A stretch of DNA of 64,000 nt from Rhizobium sp. Root274 (GTDB taxonomy: Bacteria; Pseudomonadota; Alphaproteobacteria; Rhizobiales; Rhizobiaceae): the NCBI RefSeq assembly GCF_001429245.1, contig NZ_LMJE01000007.1:1247085-1311084 (forward strand), written 5' to 3'. Below the pieces are notes generated by a model, which saw only the letters and a list, made by a program, of their open reading frames with translations, did no database searches and was not told the origin of the DNA. Below are positions 16,910-25,634 of this stretch, one piece after another (position 1 is the stretch's first letter; each line of letters begins with the position of its first letter). Both the position numbers and the translations under genes were made by a program.

Positions 16910-17869
16910 TCAGAAGCCCTCTGCCGCATCTGAGTGTTTGCCGAAACGATAGAACAGGTTCGGCTCGGCAACGATGAACACATCGCCATCGGGCCCGATG
17001 GCGACACCTTCTGCCTGGGCAATTGAGGCAGACAAACCATTCATACCGCGCCACAAGGGCAAGAAGCTGAGGACGCGGCCATCCGGCGCATATTCCACCA
17101 GGATGCGCGACAGATGGCTGAGCAGGATCAGATTGCCTGTACTCTCATGCAAGGACAAGGATGACAGGTCCAGCATGAAGGTTGCGGCCAAACCGTGTGG
17201 GCTCCATTCGCTGACTGCGAGATTGAGGCTGGTTGACGTCGAGGCCAGCCCGTCCACGACAAGCACGCGGGCGGGTAACATCTCCTGCGCGATGTAGAGC
17301 CGCTTCTGGCGCGAATCCCAGGAAAGACCCTCGAAGCCCATGTTTCGCAGGGCGCCGAAATCCAGCCGCAAGCGATCGCCACCCTCCGCCGTGACCTGCG
17401 AAGTGCTTCGGTCGACGGTAATCCAGTGCAGGCTCTGGTGCCGTTCGCTTGTCACGATGAACCGACCACCCTCGACATGCGTCAAGCCTTCCGGATCTTG
17501 GACACCGTTGAGCACAATCGTGCGCAGCAACCGTCCTTCGACCGACAGCTCGGCGATTTGCGCCGGCCGGTTGACGATGGCGAACAGCGTTCCGGTCTGT
17601 GGCGAATATGTGAGGCCCGAGAGATCGCGTGTCAGCCCCTCGACGGGGCGAGCCTCGATCTTTGCCTCGTAGTCTCCAAGCTGTAGTGCCGGCCGGGCAG
17701 TATCGGCACTGACGGCCATAACCGCGTAAAAATAAGCAAGCGCCGGGAGACCCGAGAACCAGAGGACGGCACTGGCAGCGATGAGCAATAGCCCGGCCGC
17801 GACGTACCTTCCTTTGGAAGCTCTGGACCGCTTGGGAAAATCACGCTTGTCCAGCGGCACGGGCGTCAT
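16910..17869 (-). CDS. SdiA-regulated/YjiK-type beta-propeller protein, membrane-anchored
   Basis: About 319 residues. An N-terminal membrane anchor (YVAAGLLLIAASAVLWFSGL) is followed by a periplasmic propeller with repeated strands such as DLSGLTYSPQTGTLFAIVNR, DPEGLTHVEGGRFIVTSE, GFEGLSWDSRQKRLYIAQE and AEGVAIGPDGDVFIVAEPN. This is the SdiA-regulated domain, whose function is not established. ATG at 17869 is preferred because GAGG lies about 7 bases upstream; GTG at 17872 is equally in frame. The gene stands alone between convergent and downstream neighbours; the 150-base gap before 18022 holds no clear feature. Confidence 0.75.
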   Translation of the reverse strand: MTPVPLDKRDFPKRSRASKGRYVAAGLLLIAASAVLWFSGLPALAYFYAVMAVSADTARPALQLGDYEAKIEARPVEGLTRDLSGLTYSPQTGTLFAIVNRPAQIAELSVEGRLLRTIVLNGVQDPEGLTHVEGGRFIVTSERHQSLHWITVDRSTSQVTAEGGDRLRLDFGALRNMGFEGLSWDSRQKRLYIAQEMLPARVLVVDGLASTSTSLNLAVSEWSPHGLAATFMLDLSSLSLHESTGNLILLSHLSRILVEYAPDGRVLSFLPLWRGMNGLSASIAQAEGVAIGPDGDVFIVAEPNLFYRFGKHSDAAEGF

Positions 17870-18021
17870 CACGCGACCTCACTTAAAGCACGAAAGGAAG
17901 TCGACCCTGTAAGCGATGAGTACCGACTGTTCCTCGAAAACCGGCTTGTCCGTAACCGTTGCACCGGTATCTGACAACCCCGCGCCTTAAGTTGCATATG
18001 ACCAAGCAAATATCGCCGGCC

Positions 18022-19008
18022 TTACCCACCCTGCTTCAGCGCCGACCGTGCTGCCGCCTGCCGGCGCCGGTCGCGATAGGCGACGAACTGCGTGTCGGCG
18101 ATGACCCCGGCGAGGATGACCGCGCCCATGACCGCGAAGTTGAGGGACGACGGGATCCCGAGCAGGTTCACGAGGTTCTGCAGCTCTTGCAACAGCACGA
18201 CACCGAGAACCACGCCGACGATCGACCCCTCGCCGCCCCTGAGCGAAAACCCGCCGAGAACGGCAGCCGCGATGCCGTAGAGTTCGTAGAAATTCCCATG
18301 CGAGGATGGCTGGACGGACTTGGTATACATGGCGAAGAACACGGCAGAGACGCCGGTTAGGAACATGCAGAGCATATAGGCATAGAGAATGACACGCCGC
18401 GTATCGATGCCGGAATAGCGCGCGGCTTCCTCGTTCTTTCCCACCGCCATCAGATGGCGACCGAAGACGGTTCGGTGCAGCAGTGCCCAGGCAAGGACGG
18501 CAAAGACCGCAAAGGCGATGACGGAGTGCGGTACGCCGGCTGTCCGTCCGACAAACAGAAATTCGAGAGTGGGCATATCGGTGCCAAAGGTGAACCCAGC
18601 GGTTCCGTCCTTCGTGTAGAAGCGGGCAACCCCGCGATAGATCAGCAGCCCGCACAGGGTCACGACGAATGGCTGCAGTTTCAGCCGGGTGATCAGCCAG
18701 CCATGCAGGAGCCCGATGATGACAGACAGCACCAGAACGACGACCAGCGCCACCGGCCAGGGAACACCATAGGAGGCGATGAGATCGATGAAGATGACGC
18801 CGAGGAGCGCGATCACAGAGCCGATCGACAGCTCGATCCCGGCCGTGACGATGACGAAGGCTTCCGCGATGGAAAACAGCCCGAACAGTCCGATCAGGTT
18901 GGCGGTGTTCGCCAGATTGATCGGTGACAGGAAGCGCGGATTGACCAGCGCGACCACTGCCCCAACGGTCAGGACGAGAACCGCAAGCCCGATGTCTTTC
19001 TTGTGCAT
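18022..19008 (-). CDS. Sugar ABC transporter A permease (RbsC/CUT2 type)
   Basis: 328 residues, strongly hydrophobic with about 8-10 membrane segments. Family signatures are GIELSIGSVIALLGVIF, the short LPFVVTL-like stretch LQPFVVTLCGLLIYRGVARF and AAAVLGGFSLRGGEGSIVGVVLG. It follows the RbsA-type ATPase gene by 12 bases and is the last gene of a five-gene minus-strand set beginning at 23695. It pairs with the ATPase at 19021 and the binding protein at 20604. The sugar is not identifiable. Confidence 0.88.
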   Translation of the reverse strand: MHKKDIGLAVLVLTVGAVVALVNPRFLSPINLANTANLIGLFGLFSIAEAFVIVTAGIELSIGSVIALLGVIFIDLIASYGVPWPVALVVVLVLSVIIGLLHGWLITRLKLQPFVVTLCGLLIYRGVARFYTKDGTAGFTFGTDMPTLEFLFVGRTAGVPHSVIAFAVFAVLAWALLHRTVFGRHLMAVGKNEEAARYSGIDTRRVILYAYMLCMFLTGVSAVFFAMYTKSVQPSSHGNFYELYGIAAAVLGGFSLRGGEGSIVGVVLGVVLLQELQNLVNLLGIPSSLNFAVMGAVILAGVIADTQFVAYRDRRRQAAARSALKQGG

Positions 19009-19020
19009 CTGCTCTTTCCT

Positions 19021-20520
19021 CTATTCGACGGCGAGCCGCAAAACGGCTTCCTCGCTGACATCTTCACGCTCAAGCACGCCGGCAATGACGCCGCGGCGCA
19101 TGACCGCGACACGCGTGGAAACGCCGATGACTTCTTCCATGTCTGAGGAAATCATCAGGATGGCGGCCCCCTCCGCCGCCAGCGTCCGCATCAAGCGATA
19201 AACTTCGGCCTTGGCGCCGACGTCGATACCCCGTGTGGGTTCATCGAGAATGATGAGCCGGGGTTTGAGCCCGAGCCATTTTGCCAACACCACCTTCTGC
19301 TGGTTGCCACCCGACAATTCGCCAACGGGTCGGTCGAGCCGCCGGGCCTTGATCGACAACCGTTCCCGAAAGTCCTCCGCCACCCGCAACTCCGCTCCCT
19401 CATCGATGAAGCGGTGCCGGGCGACGGCGTCCAGTCTCGGCATGATGACGTTGCCGGCGATGGAGAAGTCGAGGAACAGGCCCTCCGTCTTCCGGTCCTC
19501 CGGCACAAGGCAGATTCCTGCCGCGATCGCGGCGCGAACGGAGCCCGGCTCGACCGCCCGCCCAGCAATCTCCACCTGTCCGGAGAGAACCGGATCGATC
19601 CCAAACAGCGCGCGCGCAAGCTCGGTGCGTCCTGCCCCGACCAACCCCGCAAGTCCCATGATTTCGCCGCTGCGGACTTGAAGATCGACAGCCGCATCGG
19701 GATAGGTCTGCGTCCGCAAGCCGATCGTCTTGAGGACGACCGCCCCCTCCTGCCGATCCGGCGGCACATAGAACTGCTTCACGTCACGACCGATCATCAG
19801 GCGCACCATCGCATCCTTGGTGATCCCCTCCCGTGGCAGGTCGCCCGCGTTGCATCCGTCCCTCAGCCCGACGACCCGGTCCGCCACCTCTTCCACCTCG
19901 TTCAGCCGGTGCGTGATGAACAGGACGGCAACCCCCTCGTCGCGAAGCCGCCTGATGACGGCCAGCAACCTCTGTGTTTCCGCCAGCGTCAGGCTTGAGG
20001 TCGGCTCGTCGAGGATCAAGAGGCGCACATTGATCGACAGTGCCTTGGCGATTTCCAGCAATTGCTGATCGGCTAGCGACAGCTCGGAAACGGCAGTCGA
20101 TGCGGTGAAACGAGTTCCAAGCAGTTCGAGCAAGGGGCGAACACGGCTTTCCATCGCCTTCCGATCGACGAAACCGAAAGGGCCGCTGCGGATCTCGCGC
20201 CCAAGAAGCACATTGCCGGCCACGTCGAGATTGACGAAAGGGTTCAGTTCCTGATGGACGAAAGCAATGCCATGCGCGACGGCCGCCGCCGGCGTCAGTG
20301 CCATGAGGGGCACCCCATCAATCACCATCTCGCCCTCGTCAGGCGCAATCGTTCCACCCAGCACCTTCATCAGCGTCGACTTGCCGGCCCCGTTCTCGCC
20401 AATCAGCCCGACGACCTCGCCGCCGCGGATCGACAGCGACACACCGTTCAGCGCTACGGCACTCGCATAGACCTTGGTGATCCCAAGGAGATCGAGGCTG
20501 ATAGGGGTGTCAGGGGACAT
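19021..20520 (-). CDS. Sugar ABC transporter A ATPase, fused double domain (RbsA type)
   Basis: 499 residues containing two ABC domains. Domain 1 has Walker A GENGAGKST near residue 40 and Walker B LLILDEPTSSLT. Domain 2 has the degenerate P-loop GLVGAGRTELARALFG, the signature LSGGNQQKVVLAKWL and Walker B LIILDEPTRGIDVGAK. One catalytic and one weakened site is normal for RbsA/MglA/XylG. A 12-base-pair hairpin separates it from the binding-protein gene upstream. Both other CUT2 ATPases in this region have only one domain, so this one belongs to a different transporter. Confidence 0.9.
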   Translation of the reverse strand: MSPDTPISLDLLGITKVYASAVALNGVSLSIRGGEVVGLIGENGAGKSTLMKVLGGTIAPDEGEMVIDGVPLMALTPAAAVAHGIAFVHQELNPFVNLDVAGNVLLGREIRSGPFGFVDRKAMESRVRPLLELLGTRFTASTAVSELSLADQQLLEIAKALSINVRLLILDEPTSSLTLAETQRLLAVIRRLRDEGVAVLFITHRLNEVEEVADRVVGLRDGCNAGDLPREGITKDAMVRLMIGRDVKQFYVPPDRQEGAVVLKTIGLRTQTYPDAAVDLQVRSGEIMGLAGLVGAGRTELARALFGIDPVLSGQVEIAGRAVEPGSVRAAIAAGICLVPEDRKTEGLFLDFSIAGNVIMPRLDAVARHRFIDEGAELRVAEDFRERLSIKARRLDRPVGELSGGNQQKVVLAKWLGLKPRLIILDEPTRGIDVGAKAEVYRLMRTLAAEGAAILMISSDMEEVIGVSTRVAVMRRGVIAGVLEREDVSEEAVLRLAVE

Positions 20521-20549
20521 GAAGAAACGCTCCTCGGCAGCGGGCGAAA

Positions 20550-20582
20550 GGTCTGCGCGGACGACATCAATCCGCGCAGACC
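20550..20582 (-). terminator. Attenuating hairpin between binding protein A and its ATPase
   Basis: GGTCTGCGCGGA (20550-20561) and its exact complement (20571-20582) form a 12-base-pair stem with a 9-base loop. It sits directly downstream of the binding-protein stop and upstream of the ATPase start on the minus strand. No T run follows, so it probably stabilises the binding-protein mRNA and trims read-through rather than ending transcription. Confidence 0.7.
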
Positions 20583-20603
20583 GGCAGTATCAGCGGCACC
20601 GGA

Positions 20604-21551
20604 TCAGCCGCCGATACGTTCCTTGAGCTGCTTTTCGAAGGCATCGACATTGGCCTTGTCGATCACCTGCGTCGGCACGATGATCAGGCCATCGGCCGGG
20701 ACCTGCGACTTGTCACCTTTCACATAGGCTGCCATCAGCTTCATGCCCTGATAGCCCCACTGGTAGGGATCCTGGACAACGGTTCCGGCAAAGCTGCCTT
20801 CGCGGACTGCACCCAGCGTGATCGGGTCCTCGTCGAAGGCGATGACGGTGATTGCACCGAGCTTACCGGCAGCCTGCAGGGCCTCGTAAATCTTAGGCGG
20901 ATTGTAGGAATAGAAGCCGACCATGCAGTCTATTTCGGGGTTTGCCGCCAGCACGTCGTCGACATTCGAGCGGGCGCGGGCAAAGTCCACGTCGTCGCCA
21001 CGGACATCGACCAGTTCGATACCCTTGCCGTCGACGGCCTGCCGGAAACCGTCAATGCGTTCCTTCGCGTTGTCGGCCCCGAGGAAGCCGACAAAGCCCA
21101 TGCATTTTCCACCCTTTGGCAGCGCCTTCACCGCGATCTCACCCGCCTGGATGCCGGCCTTCGTGTTGGATGAACCGAGATAGGCGATGCGCTTCGACTG
21201 GGGCGCATCGCTATCGGTGGTGAACAGCGGGATCTGCCCGGCGATCTTGTTGAAGGCATCGACCGAGTTCTTCGGGTCGACCGACGAGATCATGATCGCA
21301 TCCGTACCGGCGGCAACCAGATCGTCCATCAGCGCGTTCTGCAGAGCTGCGGTCCCCTGGGCCGGATAACGGAACTGCAGGTCGAAATCCGGAAGCTCGG
21401 CTTGCGCTGCCTTGACGCCGGCTTCCGCCAGTTTCCAGAAGTCGGAAGCGGCATTGACGACGAAAGCGAGTGACTGCTTGTCCTCGGCCAACACCGGTGA
21501 AGCGGCGAGCGTGAGTGCGGCCGCAAGGGCCGTGATCGATAGTGTCTTCAT
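20604..21551 (-). CDS. Sugar ABC transporter A periplasmic binding protein (Peripla_BP_4)
   Basis: About 315 residues from the ATG at 21551, preceded by GGGAGGAT; an in-frame start further upstream at 21635 has no such site. Sec signal: MKTLSITALAAALTLAASPV, cut after LAEDK. The fold is RbsB-like: LAFVVNAASDFWKLAEAGVK, AAGTDAIMISSVDPKN and GKCMGFVGFLGADNAKERIDG. The ATPase and permease genes follow. It is the second of two different binding-protein genes in tandem; the other (21680) most likely serves transporter B. Confidence 0.87.
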   Translation of the reverse strand: MKTLSITALAAALTLAASPVLAEDKQSLAFVVNAASDFWKLAEAGVKAAQAELPDFDLQFRYPAQGTAALQNALMDDLVAAGTDAIMISSVDPKNSVDAFNKIAGQIPLFTTDSDAPQSKRIAYLGSSNTKAGIQAGEIAVKALPKGGKCMGFVGFLGADNAKERIDGFRQAVDGKGIELVDVRGDDVDFARARSNVDDVLAANPEIDCMVGFYSYNPPKIYEALQAAGKLGAITVIAFDEDPITLGAVREGSFAGTVVQDPYQWGYQGMKLMAAYVKGDKSQVPADGLIIVPTQVIDKANVDAFEKQLKERIGG

Positions 21552-21649
21552 CTTATCCTCCCGCAACCCTCTCCTTGGGCTGCCATCAAGTTGAACGGCA
21601 GCACGCAGGGCCGGCCCCTCCCGGACCGTCCGCATGCCGAATGAGTTGA

Positions 21650-21671
21650 CCAGAGGGCGTGCCCCCTCTGG
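21650..21671 (-). terminator. Hairpin after binding protein B
   Basis: CCAGAGGG (21650-21657) pairs with CCCTCTGG (21664-21671) around a 6-base loop, 9 bases past the stop of the upstream binding-protein gene on the minus strand. Like the hairpins after the other binding-protein genes here, it likely sets a 3' end for that mRNA. Confidence 0.6.
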
Positions 21672-21679
21672 CCCAAAGA

Positions 21680-22672
21680 TCAGTTGTCTTTGCAGAAGCC
21701 GGGATCTTCGGTGTTGCAGACATCGAGACCGGTAAACAACGGGTCCTCGACCTTCTCGCCCTTGATCAGCTGGATCATCACGTCGGGCGCCTTGTAGCCC
21801 ATTTCGAAGGGCCGCTGACCCACCTGCGCATGGCTTCGACCGTCGCGGAACGCCTGTGTCTGCGGCGGCAATGTGTCACCCGCGACGATGATCAGGTCCT
21901 TGGACTTGAGCTTGTCCATCACCTGGTCGGTGACCTGGGTATAGGCCTGCGGTGCAAACTGCGCCCAGCCGCCGATCAGGATGAAGGCATCGAGATCTGG
22001 ATGCGCTGTGAACACATCCGACATCTGCTGGTTGGCGAGATCCGCCTGGTCATTGGTATAGACCGGGCAACCTTCGATTTCCGTCCAACCGTTCTGCCCG
22101 GTCAGACGATCGACATCTTTGGCGCCTGCGATGGTATCGCGGAAGCCCTGTGCACGCGCATTGATGTTGGCAGCGGCGACATTGCCGAGCTGCAGGCAGA
22201 CGGATCCGCCCTCGGCCTTCAGCTTCTTCGCCTCCTCAGCCATCTTGACGCCCATCAGGTAGTTGTCGGTGCCGAGATAAGTCTTGCGCATGTCATGATC
22301 CTTTTCGAGAAAATCGGCATCGACAGTCATGACAGGAACGGTCGGCGCGATTTCGCGAATACGGTTGGCCATGGCAGGCGCATTCGATGGCGAGATGGCG
22401 ATAGCCGCCACCCCTCGGCTCAGGAGATCATCGACGATCTGCACTTCGCCGGCCTCGTCGGCCGAAGACGCAGGACCGGTATAGAGGCACTCGTATTCAC
22501 TATCGGGATTTTCTGAGAGCCACTTCTTGCAGCCCAGGTTGATCTGCTCGAAGAATGGGTTGTCCAGACCCTTGACGACGATCGCCAGCGTCTTCTTGCC
22601 CTCGGCGGCGCTTTCGCCGGCAAGCGCCATGAGAATTGGTATTGCAGTGAATGCCAGATAACGCATTTTCAT
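21680..22672 (-). CDS. Sugar ABC transporter periplasmic binding protein (Peripla_BP_4), probably transporter B
   Basis: 330 residues with a signal peptide (RYLAFTAIPILMALAGESAAEG) and an RbsB-type fold: LAIVVKGLDNPFFEQINLGC, LLSRGVAAIAISPSNAPAM and DAFILIGGWAQFAPQAY. It contains several Cys residues (KKWLSENPDSEYECL, GCPVYTN, LDVCNTEDPGFC) that may form disulfides, more than usual for this family. Its own permease and ATPase are not adjacent on this strand. The divergently transcribed pair at 23853-25598 lacks a binding protein, so the two sets probably make one transporter. It is co-transcribed with an NAD-dependent epimerase-type gene upstream. Confidence 0.85.
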   Translation of the reverse strand: MKMRYLAFTAIPILMALAGESAAEGKKTLAIVVKGLDNPFFEQINLGCKKWLSENPDSEYECLYTGPASSADEAGEVQIVDDLLSRGVAAIAISPSNAPAMANRIREIAPTVPVMTVDADFLEKDHDMRKTYLGTDNYLMGVKMAEEAKKLKAEGGSVCLQLGNVAAANINARAQGFRDTIAGAKDVDRLTGQNGWTEIEGCPVYTNDQADLANQQMSDVFTAHPDLDAFILIGGWAQFAPQAYTQVTDQVMDKLKSKDLIIVAGDTLPPQTQAFRDGRSHAQVGQRPFEMGYKAPDVMIQLIKGEKVEDPLFTGLDVCNTEDPGFCKDN

Positions 22673-22714
22673 TGCTGTTTTCCTCCTCCAAATTGCCGGC
22701 GAAAGCCCTCCTGC

Positions 22715-23695
22715 TCAGCCGGGATACCAGACGATGCGCGGGTCGTCCGCCGCGCGCCGATACGTCCAGGCCCGTTCCACGAGCCCGTCGAGATCGATTT
22801 CGGGCCTCCACCCGAGGATTTTTCGTGCCTTGGAGTTGTCGAGCCAGTTGCTGTGGAACGGCGTCTCGATGTCGGCAGGCTCCAGGCCGCCGACCGCCCT
22901 CACACGCTCCGAGACGCGGCCGTAATCCACCGGCTCGTTCATGGCGATGTTGAACAACTGACCAAAGGCCTTGACGTTGTCGATCGATGACAGGATGGCG
23001 CGGACGAGATCGTCGACATGGATGAAGCTGCGCTTCAGATAGCCCCCTTGGGCATCGCGCATCACCGGAAAATGTCTGCCTTCACGGAGCCGTTGATGCC
23101 GGGCAGGATCAAGCAATGCCGACCAGGACGGGCCGCCGAACTGCTCTTCACCGAGGGCGAAGGCCTGGCGGAAGTCGTCCTTCTCCATGATCCAAGGCGC
23201 CCGAAGCGTCGTCCAGTTCAGCCCGGACTGGATGCCGACCTGCTCGATCATCACCTCTTCCAACACCTTCGTCAGCGCATAGACGCCGGGATAGGCTCTG
23301 CGTGGGGATTGCTCGGTGATCGGCTCCGGATAGTCTTGGAAGATGTGGCCGACGACGCAGTCGCCGCTGAGCAGGATGAACTGCCGGGGATTGTCGAGGC
23401 GGCAGAAGCGATCGAGCAGGAGATAAAGCCCTTTCAAGGCCACATCGATGGCCTGGTCCGGCGTTTCCTTGACCGCTGCCAGATGCAGCACATGCGTCAC
23501 CCCGGACAGTGCCGCTGACACAACATCGGGATCTGCGACCGAGCCCTTCACAACGGACAGCCGATCACCGGCCTCGATTACCCTGTTGTTGCAGAGCGCT
23601 ACGACACTCCAGTCCGCAAATCGCGTCTCCTGGAGGAAGGCGGGAAGGAAGGCTTGGCCCACCTTTCCGGTGGCGCCCGTGACAAGCAACCTCAT
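22715..23695 (-). CDS. NAD-dependent epimerase/dehydratase (extended SDR)
   Basis: 326 residues. The N-terminal nucleotide motif is LLVTGATGKVGQAFLP, and the catalytic Tyr-Lys pair is seen in GVYALTKVLEE with a Ser nearby in ILLSGDCVVGH. The C-terminal part (HVDDLVRAILS, then KARKILGWRPEIDLD) is typical of sugar-nucleotide epimerases and sugar dehydrogenases. It is the first gene of the minus-strand set with the two binding proteins and transporter A and faces the transporter B genes. A catabolic sugar or uronate dehydrogenase/epimerase role is likely; the substrate is unknown. Confidence 0.78.
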   Translation of the reverse strand: MRLLVTGATGKVGQAFLPAFLQETRFADWSVVALCNNRVIEAGDRLSVVKGSVADPDVVSAALSGVTHVLHLAAVKETPDQAIDVALKGLYLLLDRFCRLDNPRQFILLSGDCVVGHIFQDYPEPITEQSPRRAYPGVYALTKVLEEVMIEQVGIQSGLNWTTLRAPWIMEKDDFRQAFALGEEQFGGPSWSALLDPARHQRLREGRHFPVMRDAQGGYLKRSFIHVDDLVRAILSSIDNVKAFGQLFNIAMNEPVDYGRVSERVRAVGGLEPADIETPFHSNWLDNSKARKILGWRPEIDLDGLVERAWTYRRAADDPRIVWYPG

Positions 23696-23737
23696 TCAAC
23701 GCCTCCCTTGGTTCTTTCATTCCCTGGTTGCCCGAAT

Positions 23738-23760
23738 TAATATTTAGTAATAATATTAAG
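23738..23760. promoter_or_regulatory. AT-rich dyad between divergent sugar operons, candidate operator
   Basis: TTAATATT (23738-23745) and AATATTAA (23753-23760) form a perfect 8-base inverted repeat centred on TAGTAAT. It lies in the 157-base gap between the divergent starts at 23695 and 23853. The core TTTAGTAAT resembles TTTAGTCAAA in the dyad upstream of the ROK regulator gene at 31530-31545. That suggests one ROK-type repressor for both, although the nearby LacI protein is another candidate. Confidence 0.5.
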
Positions 23761-23852
23761 TCAAGCATCATTAATAACAGGATTGCCGCTTGCCGCCTTT
23801 GCAGCGTCCACGGTCTGATGCGGGAGGACAACAGAATGGGGGAGGACCGCGT

Positions 23853-24593
23853 GTGTCGCGACTAGCACTGTATGGAATTTCAAAGAGTTATGGAGCGATC
23901 CAGGCGCTCTCTTCCGTAGCGTTGTCGATCGAGCCAGGGGAGGTTCTGGGGCTGATGGGGGACAACGGCGCCGGCAAGAGCACCCTGGTCAAGATCATCG
24001 CGGGCAATTTCCCACCCACCTCGGGCGAGATCCTGATCGATGGGAAGCCGGTGAGCTTCTACAACCCTCGGGACGCGCAAAAGGAGGGCATCGAGGTCGT
24101 CTATCAGGACCTCGCCCTCTGCGACAATCTCTCAGCTGCTTCGAATGTCTTCCTCGGTCGTGAGGCAACCAAACGCCTCGGGCCGTTCCGCTATGTCGAT
24201 TATGGCCACATGAACCGCGTCGCCGCCGGCCTGTTCCGCCAGCTGAAATCGGAAACCCGCCCGCGTGACCTCGTCCGGCGCATGTCGGGCGGCCAGCGCC
24301 AGGCCGTAGCGATTGCCCGAACTCTGCTCTCCAAGCCGAAGATCGTCATGATGGACGAGCCGACGGCAGCGATTTCCGTTCGCCAGGTGGCGGAAGTCCT
24401 CGACGTCATCCGACGGCTTCGCGATCAGGGCATCAGTGTCATCCTGATCAGTCATCGCATGCCTGACGTCTTCGGCGTCTCCGACCGCATCGCCGTGCTC
24501 CGCCGCGGCGAACTGGTGGCCAACAAGAGGGCCGCCCAATCCTCGCCCGAGGAAGTGACCGGTCTGATCACCGGCGCAATCGAAACCGCTTGA
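23853..24593 (+). CDS. Sugar ABC transporter B ATPase (single-domain, FrcA-like)
   Basis: About 246 residues from a GTG at 23853 preceded by GGGGAGGA; an earlier in-frame ATG at 23790 lacks a site. Walker A is GDNGAGKST, the signature is RMSGGQRQAVAIART and Walker B is KIVMMDEPTAAISVRQ. A single ABC domain of this size with the GDNGAGKST loop is typical of FrcA-type CUT2 importers such as the rhizobial fructose system. The permease follows after 15 bases. The binding protein is probably the divergent gene at 21680. Confidence 0.87.
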   Translation: MSRLALYGISKSYGAIQALSSVALSIEPGEVLGLMGDNGAGKSTLVKIIAGNFPPTSGEILIDGKPVSFYNPRDAQKEGIEVVYQDLALCDNLSAASNVFLGREATKRLGPFRYVDYGHMNRVAAGLFRQLKSETRPRDLVRRMSGGQRQAVAIARTLLSKPKIVMMDEPTAAISVRQVAEVLDVIRRLRDQGISVILISHRMPDVFGVSDRIAVLRRGELVANKRAAQSSPEEVTGLITGAIETA

Positions 24594-24608
24594 GGAGAGG
24601 ATGAACCG

Positions 24609-25598
24609 ATGACCACTCTGGAAGATGTCATTTCACGCAGCGAACACAGGAACTGGCTGTCTCGGATCGCGAGCCTGCAACTGTTCTGGGTATTCCTCGC
24701 CGCCATCCTCGCCTGCCTTGCCCTCACGCTCTTGACCGACGCCTTCGCCAGCGAGCGCAACCTCTTCAATGTCGCGCGCAACTTCGCCTTCGTCGGCATC
24801 ATCGCAATTGGCATGACCGCCGTTATTGCCTCCGGTGGCATCGATCTCTCGGTCGGATCCTCTGTGGTCCTGAGTGCCATGGTGATCAGCGTGACGATGG
24901 CGGCAGGTGCCCCGTTCCTGCTCGCCGCCGTCATGGCACTGGGTGCAGCGTTGCTGGTGGGCCTCCTGAACGGGGTTCTCGTCGCCTATGCGGGCATGCC
25001 GCCCTTCGTCGTCACCCTTGGTACGTTGTCGGCCGCGCGCTCGCTTGCCATGGTGCTCTCCGACAACAAGATGATCTGGGACTTCGGTCCCGACCACAAC
25101 ATCCTGATCTGGGTCGGTGGCGGATCGACCCTCGGCATCCCTCACCCTCTCTACGTGCTCGCGGCCCTGACGCTGATCATGTCGCTCGCCTTCAAATGGA
25201 CCCGCTGGGGACAACATCTCTTTGCCATCGGCAGCAGCGAGAACGCGGCCCTGCTCACCGGCATTCCAGTCCGACGCATGAAAGTCAGCATCTACATGTT
25301 CTCTGCCTTCACCGCAGGACTTGCCGGCATTCTGATGGCGGGCTGGCTCGGCAGCGTCACGACGAACCTCGGCCAGGCCATGGAACTGACGGTAATTGCG
25401 GCAGCCGTTATCGGCGGCGCCAACCTGGCGGGCGGGGAAGGTAATGCGCTGGGAGCCGTCGTCGGCGCGCTGTTGATAGAAGTGATCCGCAACTCCCTGA
25501 TCCTGTTGGGCATCTCGACATTCTGGCAAGGAATGTTCATAGGTACATTCATTGTAGTTGCCGTCGCCTTCGACCGAGTCCGGCTGTTCAGGTCCTGA
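24609..25598 (+). CDS. Sugar ABC transporter B permease (RbsC/FrcC type)
   Basis: 329 residues, multi-spanning. Family segments include IIAIGMTAVIASGGIDLSVG, MPPFVVTLGTLSAARSLAMV and AAAVIGGANLAGGEGNALGAV. A soluble N-terminus of about 20 residues precedes the first helix. It follows the ATPase directly and is followed after 36 bases by the LacI gene on the same strand, giving a three-gene unit. Confidence 0.87.
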   Translation: MTTLEDVISRSEHRNWLSRIASLQLFWVFLAAILACLALTLLTDAFASERNLFNVARNFAFVGIIAIGMTAVIASGGIDLSVGSSVVLSAMVISVTMAAGAPFLLAAVMALGAALLVGLLNGVLVAYAGMPPFVVTLGTLSAARSLAMVLSDNKMIWDFGPDHNILIWVGGGSTLGIPHPLYVLAALTLIMSLAFKWTRWGQHLFAIGSSENAALLTGIPVRRMKVSIYMFSAFTAGLAGILMAGWLGSVTTNLGQAMELTVIAAAVIGGANLAGGEGNALGAVVGALLIEVIRNSLILLGISTFWQGMFIGTFIVVAVAFDRVRLFRS

Positions 25599-25634
25599 CA
25601 ACCGTCAAGCGCCTCGGCAACCACGGTGTTCGTC